Origin: an uncultured Synergistaceae bacterium
GTDB lineage: Bacteria > Synergistota > Synergistia > Synergistales > Aminobacteriaceae
Assembly: GCA_937870605.1 (NCBI GenBank)
Contig: CALMZW010000334.1
Coordinates: forward strand, 1-39,264
DNA length: 39,264 nucleotides
Reading direction: 5' to 3'
The notes beneath the pieces were generated by a model. It made no database searches. It had not been told where the DNA came from and was given only the letters and a program-made list of their open reading frames with translations. A program made the translations under genes and the position numbers. Within the stretch, counting starts at the first letter, position 1; each line of letters starts with the position of its first letter. Of the stretch, positions 6,549 to 15,051 are shown in pieces.

Positions 6549-8753
6549 GTGGTGCGAATGAACAGACAGGAATCGGAGGAGATCGTTCGGCAACTCTGGA
6601 AGTCCGATGCGGCTTTTTTCTGGGAATGCAGTCTTCCCGACCGGCGGGTCCGTTTTTCCGAGCAGGCGAAGGGCGTTATCGGCCGGGATGCAGACAGCCT
6701 CGAAGGCGAACTGGACCGCTTCTTCGCGATCATTCCCCCGGAGGATCAGACAAAAATACTCGGACGCCTCGACGCCGTCGCCCAGGGGGTGAAACGGCGA
6801 TTTCGCTGTTGTCACCGCGTGATGCTCCCCGGCGGGGGCTTCCGCTGGATCGTCGCGTCCGGGCGTCCCGTATCGTGGGACGCCGACGGAAAGCCGTCGA
6901 GCCTGGCCGGAACGGGAATGGACGTCACCGCGCTCCGGAACGTGCGTTCCGCGCTGCGCGTGATGGAGTCGGACATCGTGTCGCTCGTCCATTCGGTCGG
7001 GGATTGCGTGTTCGTCCTGGACCGCTCGGGACGCATCCTGGACACGAACGAGGCGGTGCACTGCTTCGTCGGCGCGGATCGCGCGTCGCTCCGGGGACGA
7101 CGCCTCGAAAGCATCGTTCATCCCGAGGGACACGCATCCGTCGAACGGCTTCTTCGCGAATCGCGCGTGCGCGAATGGCAGGAAGAGCTTCCCATCGCCG
7201 CGGCCGAAGGCGCGCCCCGCTACCTCGAAGTCCGCATGATCGCGGGCGTCTGGGGCAATCGCTCCGTCTTCGTCGGCGTCGGCCGGGACGTCACGCGCCG
7301 CCGCGAGGCCGAGGCGGGGCTTCGCTGGCGCATCGAATTCGAGAAGCTGATCGCGTCGCTCTCGTCGACGTTCATGTTCGCCGACGACTTCGCACGCGCG
7401 GTCGACAGGGCCCTCGCCGATATCGGCCGCTTCTACGGGGCGAAGCGGGTGAGCCTCCACCTCTTCGGGAACGTCAGAGATGCGGAGTGCGTCTCCGAAT
7501 GGCTCGACGAGGGGATGCCCTCGTTCCGGGATCACGCGACGCTCCCGGACGAGTCCTTCGAGGCCGTTCTCGCGAAGATCCTTCGCAACGGCTCCCTGAT
7601 CCTTCCCGATGTCTCCGCCATGCCCCCGTCGCCGGAACGCACGCTGCTGATCCGGCTGGAGACGGCGTCGATGCTCTGCGTCCTCGTTTTCGCCGGCAAG
7701 GAGCCGGCGGGCGTGGTCTGCCTGAGTTCCCGGATGCAGGCGAAAACCTGGTCGGAACAGGACCTTCCGATGCTCCGGATCTTTTCGGACATATTGGGCA
7801 ACGCGCTGGTGCGCGAATCGGAACGAAAGCGCCTCCGGGAAGACGAACAACGCCTGACGATGGCCATCGTCGCGGGCGATTCGCTGCTCTTCGAGTGGAA
7901 CGTGCCGTCCGACACGATCCGCGTGCTTCGCGGCGGCGGACTCGCGGGAGGACGCCCGTTGCAGGACCGCGTGTACTCCATGTCCGAATGGAGGCGGCGG
8001 ATCCACCCGGAGGACCGGGAACGCGTGTGGACGAAGCTTCAGGCGCACCTTGACGGCCACGTCGATGACGAGGGCTACGAGACGGAATACCGCTCGAACA
8101 TCGCAGCGGACTTCGCGTCCGGCGATCCGGCCTGGCTCTGGCTCCACTCGCGCGGGCGGGTCATGGAGCGCGACGAAGCGGGGAAGGCCGTCCGCGTCAT
8201 GGGGATCATCATGGACATCTCGCGGCGCAAGGCCGTCGAGGAAGAACGCGGCGCGCTGCTCGACCGGCTTCGCGTCGCCGCCGAGACGGACGTCCTGACG
8301 GGCCTCAGGAACCGGCAGACGTTCGAGCGCGACCTGCGCCGCGCCATCGTCGCGGATCAGGGGGAAGGGAGCGCCTTCTGCCTCGTGATGTTCGACCTCG
8401 ACGACTTCAAGATCATCAACGACACGAGGGGGCACGTCGCGGGCGACGGCGTGCTTTCCTATCTTTCCGGATCGATCCGAAAGCATATCCGCGAATGCGA
8501 CGCCTTCTACCGGTGGGGCGGCGACGAGTTCGCGGTGTTCGTCCGCGGAACGCCCGACGACGCGATGGCGCTCGCGCGGCGCACGCTCGACCTGATCCGC
8601 TCCCTGCCGAAGGAGCATGCGGGCGGGATCGGCGCCAGCTTCGGGATCGCCTGCCACGAACCGAACGAGTCGGCGGAAGACCTGCTCCGGCGCGTGGATC
8701 GCGCGATGTACGCGGCGAAGCGGAACGGGGGGTCCCGGATCGAATTCGCCTGA
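6549..8753 (+). CDS. PAS-PAS-GAF-PAS diguanylate cyclase
   Basis: A soluble 734-residue signalling protein with no membrane segments. Two PAS-like domains (about 15-135 and 150-260) are followed by a GAF domain (about 275-430), a third PAS with PAC end (about 450-575) and a C-terminal GGDEF domain (about 590-734). The cyclase site is intact: DLDDFKIINDTRGH, then RWGGDEF near 655-661. RECD precedes GGDEF by exactly five residues, the RxxD inhibitory I-site, so c-di-GMP feedback is expected. It makes c-di-GMP from two GTP in response to an unknown cytoplasmic signal. The start is GTG 6549, seven bases after GGAGG; GTG 6552 and ATG 6558 are alternatives. No EAL or HD-GYP partner is in the window. 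Confidence 0.9.
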   Translation: MVRMNRQESEEIVRQLWKSDAAFFWECSLPDRRVRFSEQAKGVIGRDADSLEGELDRFFAIIPPEDQTKILGRLDAVAQGVKRRFRCCHRVMLPGGGFRWIVASGRPVSWDADGKPSSLAGTGMDVTALRNVRSALRVMESDIVSLVHSVGDCVFVLDRSGRILDTNEAVHCFVGADRASLRGRRLESIVHPEGHASVERLLRESRVREWQEELPIAAAEGAPRYLEVRMIAGVWGNRSVFVGVGRDVTRRREAEAGLRWRIEFEKLIASLSSTFMFADDFARAVDRALADIGRFYGAKRVSLHLFGNVRDAECVSEWLDEGMPSFRDHATLPDESFEAVLAKILRNGSLILPDVSAMPPSPERTLLIRLETASMLCVLVFAGKEPAGVVCLSSRMQAKTWSEQDLPMLRIFSDILGNALVRESERKRLREDEQRLTMAIVAGDSLLFEWNVPSDTIRVLRGGGLAGGRPLQDRVYSMSEWRRRIHPEDRERVWTKLQAHLDGHVDDEGYETEYRSNIAADFASGDPAWLWLHSRGRVMERDEAGKAVRVMGIIMDISRRKAVEEERGALLDRLRVAAETDVLTGLRNRQTFERDLRRAIVADQGEGSAFCLVMFDLDDFKIINDTRGHVAGDGVLSYLSGSIRKHIRECDAFYRWGGDEFAVFVRGTPDDAMALARRTLDLIRSLPKEHAGGIGASFGIACHEPNESAEDLLRRVDRAMYAAKRNGGSRIEFA

Positions 8754-8765
8754 CCGACTCGTCCC

Positions 8766-8794
8766 TTTTCATCGCGTCCGCGAGAGGGTACACT
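8766..8794 (+). promoter_or_regulatory. Probable promoter of the PPK2-type gene
   Basis: TTTTCA and TACACT are 17 bases apart, directly after the cyclase stop and 21 bases before the GTG of the next gene. It would drive the phosphotransferase and the overlapping ABC genes. Confidence 0.5.
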
Positions 8795-8815
8795 GATGCG
8801 TGGAGGTGATGGATC

Positions 8816-10345
8816 GTGCTGGAAACAGTGGACCTGTCCCGGAGTCTGAAGAAGAAGCAGGCGCAGAACGCCGTCGGGGAGCTGATGTGCTCCATCGGCG
8901 AAATGCAGCGCCATCTGTCCGAACGGCATACGGCGGTCGTCGTCATTCTCGAGGGATGGGCCGCGTCCGGGCGGGGGGGGATCGCAAACCGCCTGCTGCT
9001 CGCCCTCGACCCCAGGGGATACTCCTTCCATTACCCCGAAACGCCCTGCTGCCCCACAGGGCGCCCGTCGCTCCTCCCCTTCCAGCGGCTGATTCCGCCC
9101 GTCGGACGCATCGCGGTGTTCGGACGGAGCTTTTACGACCGGGCCTGGCGCGCCGCCGCCGACGAAGTCTTCCTGCGCGACGTCGCGGCGTTCGAGCGCC
9201 AGCTGGCCGACGCGGGCGTTCTCGTGGTCAAGGCGTTTCTTCACATCTCCCGCGAGGAGCAGGGCAAACGCCTGAAAAAGCGCATGAAGGACCCCAAACT
9301 CTCCTGGAACGTCGAAGCCGGCGATATCGAGGAGAACGAGCGGTACGACGAGCGCGCCGCCGCCGCGGAGGCGATGCTGCGCGCCACCGAGTCGGAGCAC
9401 GCGCCGTGGACCGTGATCCCCGCGACGGACGAATCGTACGCGGCCGTCGCGTTCCTGACATGCGTCCGGGACGCGATGAGCGCCTGGCTGGAGCGCGCCG
9501 CCCCCGTTCCCGCTCCCGAGCGCCGCGCCTCGCGGACGACCGACGCGGTGCTTCGAAGCTCCATGATGACGTCGCTCGACTACTCCGGAGACCTCGACGG
9601 GGACGCGTACGAAAAGCGCCTCGAAGCGTTGCAGGGTCGGATGCACGAGCTGGGCATCGCGATGATGCAGTCCCGCCTTCCCGGAATCGTCGTCTTCGAG
9701 GGGGTCGACGCCGCGGGCAAGGGCGGAGCGATCCGCCGCCTCACCGAGTCCCTCTACCCCCGATGCTACGATGTGGTTCCGGTCGGCGCCCCGAACGAAT
9801 GGGAGCGCGCGCACCCGTATCTCTGGCGCTTCTGGAAGGAATTTCCCGATGACGGAAAGCTCGTGATCTTCGACCGGAGCTGGTACGGCCGCGTGCTCGT
9901 CGAGCGTGTCGAGGGCTTCTGCGGCGAGCGCGACTGGAAGCGGGCCTACCGGGAGATCAACGAGATGGAGGGGCACCTGGCGTCCACCGGCGTCGTGATC
10001 GCGAAGTTCTGGCTGCAGATCGACCGGGACGAGCAGCTCCGCCGCTTCGAAAGCCGCAGGGACGACCCCGAACGCAGCTGGAAGCTCACCGACGAGGACT
10101 GGCGCAATCGCGAGAAGTGGGGGCTCTACCAGGAGGCCGCATCGGAGATGATCGTCCGGACGAGCACCGCGCAGGCGCCCTGGACGGTCGTCGCGACAAA
10201 TTCCAAGAAGCTCGCGCGCGTGAAGGTGCTCTCGACGATCGTTGACGCCATCGAGGCCGCGATTGCCGGAAACGGCGGCCCGAAAACGGCGCCGGAACCC
10301 GAGAAAAAGAAGAAGACGGATACGGAAAAGAGGAAGAAAGCGTGA
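8816..10345 (+). CDS. Polyphosphate:AMP phosphotransferase (two-domain PPK2)
   Basis: A 509-residue protein of two tandem PPK2 domains, the class that phosphorylates AMP to ADP with polyphosphate. The N-terminal domain (about 10-235) has a degenerate P-loop, EGWAASGRGG near residue 45, with Lys replaced by Arg. The C-terminal domain (about 255-480) has the intact EGVDAAGKGG near 294 and the Walker B-like FDRSWYGRV near 352. This one-dead, one-active arrangement is known for class II PPK2 enzymes. The tail is very rich in Lys and Glu. GTG 8816 follows GGAGG by nine bases. The stop overlaps the next gene by four bases, which couples it to a metal transporter without an obvious metabolic reason. 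AMP preference is inferred from the two-domain architecture. Confidence 0.88.
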   Translation: MLETVDLSRSLKKKQAQNAVGELMCSIGEMQRHLSERHTAVVVILEGWAASGRGGIANRLLLALDPRGYSFHYPETPCCPTGRPSLLPFQRLIPPVGRIAVFGRSFYDRAWRAAADEVFLRDVAAFERQLADAGVLVVKAFLHISREEQGKRLKKRMKDPKLSWNVEAGDIEENERYDERAAAAEAMLRATESEHAPWTVIPATDESYAAVAFLTCVRDAMSAWLERAAPVPAPERRASRTTDAVLRSSMMTSLDYSGDLDGDAYEKRLEALQGRMHELGIAMMQSRLPGIVVFEGVDAAGKGGAIRRLTESLYPRCYDVVPVGAPNEWERAHPYLWRFWKEFPDDGKLVIFDRSWYGRVLVERVEGFCGERDWKRAYREINEMEGHLASTGVVIAKFWLQIDRDEQLRRFESRRDDPERSWKLTDEDWRNREKWGLYQEAASEMIVRTSTAQAPWTVVATNSKKLARVKVLSTIVDAIEAAIAGNGGPKTAPEPEKKKKTDTEKRKKA

Positions 10346-11154
10346 ACGACGCTCCCGCACTCCTGTTCGACGGGGTCTCCTTCGCATACGGAGGAGACCC
10401 CGTCCTTGAAGACGTTTCCTTTTCGGTCCCGCAGGGGGAATACCTCGTCTGCATGGGGCCGAACGGCGGCGGCAAGACCACGCTGCTCAAACTCATGCTC
10501 GGCCTGATCGCTCCGGACTCGGGGAGCGTCTCCGTGCTCGGGGCCCCGGCCGGCGACGCGCGCGGCGTGGGGTACGTCCCACAGGACGCGGGCCGGAACC
10601 GGGGCTTCCCGGTCTCCGTTCTCGACGTGGTCCTCATGGGGCGGCTGCACATGCCGGCGTCCGGCGGCGCTCCGGGCGGATCGCGGCTCGGCCGCGACGA
10701 CCGATCCCGCGCCGAAGAGGCCTTGGGCGCGATGGGACTCGCCCACCGGCGCGACGACCTCATGGGGTCGCTCTCGCAGGGACAGCGCCAGCGCGTCCTC
10801 ATCGCCCGCGCGCTGGCCGCCGAACCGAGCCTGCTGCTTCTCGACGAGCCTGCGGCCTCGATCGACCGCGAGGCCGGCGAGGTGCTCGACGAACGCCTTG
10901 CGGCCCTCAAGGGACGCATCACGATCGTCGAGGTGAGTCACGGGCTGTCGGCCGTTTCGAGCCGGGCCACGGCCGTCGCGTGCGTCAACCGGCGCGTCTA
11001 CTACCATGACAAGGGCGAGATCGTTCCGGAGATGCTCTCGCTCGCCTACGGAACGTGTCCCGTGGAGCTCGTCGCGCACGGCCTTCCGCACCGGGTTCTC
11101 GCGCCGCACCGGCATGACGGAAACTGCGACCGCGAAGACGGAGGGGCGGCATGA
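10342..11154 (+). CDS. znuC: Zinc/manganese-type ABC transporter ATPase
   Basis: A 270-residue ABC ATPase. The Walker A is GPNGGGKTT, the Q-loop is YVPQDAG, the signature is LSQGQRQR, and LLLLDEPAAS is the Walker B. The C-terminal tail is rich in His and Cys (YYHDKG, YGTCPVELVAHGLPH, HRHDGNCD), which is typical of the ATPases of zinc/manganese importers of the ZnuC/MntB group. The GTG start overlaps the preceding stop (GTGA) and the stop overlaps the permease start (ATGA), so the three genes are translationally coupled. The ion cannot be fixed; zinc is favoured by the tail. No Fur/Zur-like box is apparent upstream. Confidence 0.85.
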   Translation: MNDAPALLFDGVSFAYGGDPVLEDVSFSVPQGEYLVCMGPNGGGKTTLLKLMLGLIAPDSGSVSVLGAPAGDARGVGYVPQDAGRNRGFPVSVLDVVLMGRLHMPASGGAPGGSRLGRDDRSRAEEALGAMGLAHRRDDLMGSLSQGQRQRVLIARALAAEPSLLLLDEPAASIDREAGEVLDERLAALKGRITIVEVSHGLSAVSSRATAVACVNRRVYYHDKGEIVPEMLSLAYGTCPVELVAHGLPHRVLAPHRHDGNCDREDGGAA

Positions 11155-11954
11155 TCGAGGCGCTGCAATACGATTTCATGCGCAACGCGCTCCTGGCCGC
11201 CCTGCTCGCGAGCGCGCTCTGCGGCATCCTCGGAACGCTCGTCGTAGTCAAGCGTTACGTGATCCTCGCGGGCGGAATCGCCCATGCCGCGTACGGCGGC
11301 GTGGGACTCTCGCTCTTCCTCGGCCTTCCTCCCGAGGCCGGAACATTCGCGTTCACGGGGCTCGTCTCGCTCCTGATGGCCTGGATCGCGAAACGGAGCC
11401 CGGGCCGCTCGGACTCGGTGATCGGCGTGCTCTGGGCGGCGGGGATGGCGGTCGGCGTGATCTGCACGGATCTCGCGCCGCGGTCGGGCGCGGACCTCAT
11501 GAGCTATCTCTTCGGAAGCATCCTCACGGTCACGCGGCAGGACCTCCTGCTGATGGGAGGGCTTCTGGCCGTCTGCCTCGCCGTCTGCGCCACGCGCTAC
11601 CGCGAAATCCTGTGCTTCGCGTTCGACGAGGACTTCGCGCGGGTCCGGGGCGTTCCGACCTCGTTCTATCACTACGCGCTCGTCGTCGTGCTGTCGCTCT
11701 CGGTCGTCCTCGCGATCCGCGTCGTCGGCCTGATCCTCGTGATCGCGCTGCTGACGATCCCGCCGTCGATCGCGGAACGGTTCTCCCGGTCGCTCTCGGG
11801 AATGATGGTCCTCTCGACGCTCCTCGGCGTCGCCTTTTCCCTCTCGGGCCTCCAGCTCGCCTACACGTTCAACCTCACCGCGGGCGCTGCGATCATCCTC
11901 GTCGCCGCAAGCGCCTACATGCTGGTCACAGTCTTCCCGCGACGGCGTTCCTGA
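11151..11954 (+). CDS. znuB: Zinc/manganese-type ABC transporter permease
   Basis: A 267-residue membrane protein of the ABC-3 permease family, partner of the preceding ATPase. It has seven to nine hydrophobic helices. GGIAHAAYGGVGLSL near residue 42 and GVPTSFYHYALV are diagnostic of metal-ion permeases. No solute-binding protein gene (ZnuA type) is present in the window, so the binding component must be encoded elsewhere. Its last 29 bases overlap tail-to-tail with the minus-strand aminotransferase-like gene, which leaves no room for a separate terminator. Confidence 0.85.
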   Translation: MIEALQYDFMRNALLAALLASALCGILGTLVVVKRYVILAGGIAHAAYGGVGLSLFLGLPPEAGTFAFTGLVSLLMAWIAKRSPGRSDSVIGVLWAAGMAVGVICTDLAPRSGADLMSYLFGSILTVTRQDLLLMGGLLAVCLAVCATRYREILCFAFDEDFARVRGVPTSFYHYALVVVLSLSVVLAIRVVGLILVIALLTIPPSIAERFSRSLSGMMVLSTLLGVAFSLSGLQLAYTFNLTAGAAIILVAASAYMLVTVFPRRRS

Positions 11955-12936
11955 GAATCTCCCCGAGGCGTTCCACATCCGCGCCGTCAAGCTCCTGCCC
12001 CACGGGGAGCGCGATCACGCGCCGGGCGATGTCGCGGTCGGTCGCGAAACGGTCGCCCGGCTCCGGGTTCACGTCCCAGGCGAGCGGCGGGACGACATGC
12101 GCGGCGCGCAGGCGGCGCAGCAGCTCATCGCGGCTCCCCCGTTCGAGCAGGACGGGCAGGCAGAGCGGCGCGGCGTCCTCCGGGACATCGGGATGCAACG
12201 GCCGCAGCTGTGACGGCAGCAGGGACGCGAGCAGGCGGGCGTTCTCGCGCCGCCTCGGGGCCGCCGTCGCGATGTCGCACCGCGTCAGGATGCGACGTCC
12301 CGACGCGGACGCGTCTCGGGCCGACGCGTCCGCGTCCAGTCGGGCTTCGGCCGCGCGCGAGAGCCGGAGATATTCCCGGCGTCCGCCGTCTCGACGCATC
12401 GCCCGCAACGCCGCGAGCGCGGACGCGACGAACGTCCGGTCGGACGGCAGCGCTGGGGCGTCCACGAGCCTCTGCGACGCCAGCAGCGCGCCGTCCGGAA
12501 CGGGAAGGACCTTCCGGAAGCTGTACGCGGAATAATCGGGCGGATGGGACGGCGATGCGGACGCAGGCCGGTCGAACGCCCACAGGCTCGCCGGGACGCA
12601 GTCCTCGATGACGGCGAACGGGCGGTCCGCGCCGAACGCGTCGACAAACGCGACGGCCGCGCGGTTCGGAAAACCGAACCAGTGGATGAAGAGGAAGACG
12701 TCTCCCGAGGCGGGCGTCTCGTCGGGGATCGAAGACAGGTCCGCCCCCTGCGAGTAAAAGCGCATGTCGAACCCGGCTTCGGCGAAGGGCTGCGCGACCG
12801 ACGGGCAGCAGTAGAAGGGGAGCCGGACGACGGGGTTCGCGCCGCGGGAGAGCAGGTCTGCGGCAGCGAGCGCGAGCGCGCTCCTGCCGGCAGCGCACAA
12901 GCGGACGCAGCGCGCGGCGATTCCCGGGAACGTCAC
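11926..12936 (-). CDS. DegT/DnrJ/EryC1-like PLP-dependent aminotransferase homologue
   Basis: A 336-residue protein resembling the sugar aminotransferase (AHBA_syn/DegT) fold type I family. The start region has GRSALALAAADL, a LPFYCCPS strand and a D-containing VIEDC near residue 110, the usual pyridoxal-binding Asp. YSFRKVLPVPDGALL at 138-151 corresponds to the family's SFHxxKxxxxGEGG region, with Lys142 as the likely Schiff-base lysine. The glycine-rich segment after the lysine is altered and the protein is shorter than most DegT enzymes, so activity is uncertain. The GTG start at 12936 is chosen because it lies just seven bases after the upstream stop, although no ribosome binding site is clear. 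No nucleotide-sugar genes are nearby. Confidence 0.6.
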   Translation of the reverse strand: MTFPGIAARCVRLCAAGRSALALAAADLLSRGANPVVRLPFYCCPSVAQPFAEAGFDMRFYSQGADLSSIPDETPASGDVFLFIHWFGFPNRAAVAFVDAFGADRPFAVIEDCVPASLWAFDRPASASPSHPPDYSAYSFRKVLPVPDGALLASQRLVDAPALPSDRTFVASALAALRAMRRDGGRREYLRLSRAAEARLDADASARDASASGRRILTRCDIATAAPRRRENARLLASLLPSQLRPLHPDVPEDAAPLCLPVLLERGSRDELLRRLRAAHVVPPLAWDVNPEPGDRFATDRDIARRVIALPVGQELDGADVERLGEILRNAVAGRL

Positions 12937-12943
12937 GGCGGCG

Positions 12944-13570
12944 CTACGCTGTTGGGCGATCGGGGAGCGGCGTGACGGTCGGAAGGTCGGGGATCGTGAG
13001 TTCCGGCCAGGGGGTCGGCGTCGGAAACGCGTCGACCGGCGTCGGGGAGGGCGTCGGAGACGTCCCGTCGTCCAGGCGCAATCCATCCAGATACGCGCGG
13101 AGGTCGGCTTCGAGGACTTCAAAGGCCTCTTGGAGCGCGACGAACAGCACCGCAAGCCCGGTGTTCCCGTCGAGGAAGCAGAAGACGCGCCCCTGAAGTC
13201 TGTTTCCGTTCTTCACGCTGAACGTGAAGTCGTGGCGCACGGCCGGCTTTCCGGCGACGACGGCTCCTGTCGTGGCGCCCGGACGGTAGTTCTCGAAGGC
13301 GCTTTCCAGCGAGTTCTTCTGCACGAGCCGGAGGTACGCGATCGGCGTCAGCCGGATCCGGATGTGTTCTTCGACGGTGCGGAGCTCCGCGGCGATCTTT
13401 CCGTCTTTCACGAGGTAGTAGAACGACGAAAGCGGCGGTTTGGCCTCCTGCTCCACCCATTCTTCGGAAAGGGGCCCCGGAACGAGACGCGCCGACGCGG
13501 CGCACGCCCCCGAGCAAAGGAGGACGACGCAGAGCAGGGCCCGCGACAGCTTCCATGCGAATCGTTTCAC
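12944..13570 (-). CDS. Secreted protein with Pro/Thr-rich tail, paralogue of the next upstream gene
   Basis: A 208-residue protein of unknown function. Residues 1-25 form a Sec signal peptide (LLCVVLLCSGACAASA). The mature domain (about 35-165) matches the N-terminal domain of the neighbouring 390-residue protein along its length: EEWVEQ, FYYLVKDGKIAAELRTVEE, YLRLVQKNSLESAFENY, RHDFTF and GRVFCFL have clear counterparts there. The C-terminal 40 residues are Pro/Thr-rich (SPTPSPTPVDAFPTPTP), like a linker or cell-wall-spanning tail. The GTG start follows AAGGGGA. The fold could be of the PsbP/DcrB type, judged only by the strand pattern. The two genes look like a tandem duplication. Confidence 0.75.
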   Translation of the reverse strand: MKRFAWKLSRALLCVVLLCSGACAASARLVPGPLSEEWVEQEAKPPLSSFYYLVKDGKIAAELRTVEEHIRIRLTPIAYLRLVQKNSLESAFENYRPGATTGAVVAGKPAVRHDFTFSVKNGNRLQGRVFCFLDGNTGLAVLFVALQEAFEVLEADLRAYLDGLRLDDGTSPTPSPTPVDAFPTPTPWPELTIPDLPTVTPLPDRPTA

Positions 13571-13655
13571 GATGTGGAGTTCCCCTTTCGTCGATCAGGC
13601 GTCCGAAGCGTGTGCGGTGCGGGAAGGCCGAGCGTCCCGAACCGCTGCGCCTTGG

Positions 13656-13692
13656 AAAAGGGCGGCCCGCCCGCGCGACCGGGCAAGCCGCC
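13656..13692 (-). terminator. Terminator between the two secreted paralogues
   Basis: On the minus strand GGCGGC...GCCGCC (13687-13692 with 13661-13666) encloses a second CCCG/CGGG stem and is followed by CTTTT. It lies 42 bases after the stop of the larger paralogue. Confidence 0.65.
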
Positions 13693-13734
13693 TTGTGCAG
13701 CATGACGCAGTCGTATGCAGAACCGTTTCCGCCG

Positions 13735-14907
13735 CTACTTTTTTTTCACGTCGGCGAAGAGCCTCTGGATCCACGGCTTCGCCTTGTCGTAGTCGGCGGC
13801 CGCGAGCGTCACGACGACGAGCGTCTGGATATCCTTGTAGTGCGCGATCAGGCGGACCTTGCGGACCGTCTCGGTTTTGCTATAGAGCGTGATGCTCCCG
13901 GCAAGCTCTCCGGAGATCGGCGACGAACCGTGGTTCTTCCACTCTTTGGTCTGTTCGTCGAGACGGTTCGCGAGGTCCTTTTCGGTGACCGGGAAGAGAA
14001 GCCGGATTTCGGAAGCGTCCGGCCCCTTGAAGATGACCTCGTCGGGAAGAATCTCCTCTTTGAGCTCGATCGTCTCCGGCAGCGTCACGACGCTTCGGGC
14101 CATCGGGTCTTCGTACTGCCGCGTCTCGGGCGACCAGAACGTGGATTTGTCTTCGGGCAGGGCGGGCATTCCGCCGGGCTTCGCGTCGCCGGACGCTTCA
14201 GGCGTCAGGTCCGGCAAGTCGCCCGATACGGCGGGGGCAGACGTCGGAGCGGCGGTCGGTTCGGGTTTCGGCGCTTCGGTCGGCGCGGGGGCCTTCGTCG
14301 GGGCGACGGGCAGACCGAGCGACGGCTTCGGAAGCGGCGCTTTCGTCGGCGTCGCCGGGACGGGCGTCGGGCTCGCGGCGAAGACGCCGCTCGGGACAAC
14401 CGCGTCGCCCAGGGTCATCCCGTTCACGACCGCCTCGAAATCCGGTTCGAGTTTGACGAAGAATTCCTCGAGGCCCACGAACAGGGCCGTGTACCCCTCC
14501 TGGCCCTTGAGGAAGCAGTAGACGCGTCCCTTCAGCTTGGCGCCGCTGTCGAGGGTGAACGTGAAGTCGTGCCGGGCCGCCTTCTCTCCGGCGACGGCCG
14601 TTTCCGTCGTCTCGCCGGGCGCATAGTTCGCGAAGCCGGTCTTCAGCGAGTTCTGCTGGACGAGCTTGAGGTATCCCTGCGGATTGATCTTTATCGCAAC
14701 CTTTTCTTCCACCGCGCGGAACTCCGCCGCGACATTGCCTTCCTTCATGAGGTAGTAGAAGTACTTGATGGGCGCTTCCGCCGGCTGCTCCACCCATTCG
14801 TCCGACAGCCCCCCGAGATTCAGTCCCGCATGCGCGGGAAGCCCCGTAACGCACAGGAGAACGGCGCACAGCACGCCGAGAAACGCGACTCCGCCGAACC
14901 GCTTCAT
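13735..14907 (-). CDS. Secreted two-domain protein with Pro/Ala/Thr-rich linker
   Basis: A 390-residue protein of unknown function. A signal peptide (residues 1-27, ending LPAHA) leads into a domain (about 35-165) shared with the smaller paralogue downstream. Residues about 170-235 are a low-complexity linker (PTPVPATPTKAP, APTEAPKPEPTAAP). The C-terminal domain (about 260-390) is not in the paralogue; it has alternating strands, ends YDKAKPWIQRLFADVKKK, and could be a second copy of a similar fold (strands RLLFPVTEKDL, KVRLIAHYKDIQTLVVVTLA). AGAGGGGG precedes the ATG by eight bases and a good promoter lies upstream. The linker suggests an extracytoplasmic protein reaching through the envelope. 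Confidence 0.8.
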   Translation of the reverse strand: MKRFGGVAFLGVLCAVLLCVTGLPAHAGLNLGGLSDEWVEQPAEAPIKYFYYLMKEGNVAAEFRAVEEKVAIKINPQGYLKLVQQNSLKTGFANYAPGETTETAVAGEKAARHDFTFTLDSGAKLKGRVYCFLKGQEGYTALFVGLEEFFVKLEPDFEAVVNGMTLGDAVVPSGVFAASPTPVPATPTKAPLPKPSLGLPVAPTKAPAPTEAPKPEPTAAPTSAPAVSGDLPDLTPEASGDAKPGGMPALPEDKSTFWSPETRQYEDPMARSVVTLPETIELKEEILPDEVIFKGPDASEIRLLFPVTEKDLANRLDEQTKEWKNHGSSPISGELAGSITLYSKTETVRKVRLIAHYKDIQTLVVVTLAAADYDKAKPWIQRLFADVKKK

Positions 14908-14970
14908 CGTTTCAACCCCCTCTTTCCGGCCGTCCGCTCGCGGATCCGGCCATCAGTCTGCACTGCCGTC

Positions 14971-15000
14971 AGTATAGCGCGACAATGCGCGTGCGGGCAA
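14971..15000 (-). promoter_or_regulatory. Promoter of the secreted paralogue pair
   Basis: Minus-strand TTGCCC and TATACT are separated by 18 bases, 64 bases before the ATG. The element shares TTGCC, an 18-base spacer and GCGCTATACTG with the promoter at 16242-16271. Confidence 0.65.
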
Positions 15001-15051
15001 TCGTGCACGCGAAAAGCCCACGAACGAAGTCATCGATGCGGGCGACGAAAC

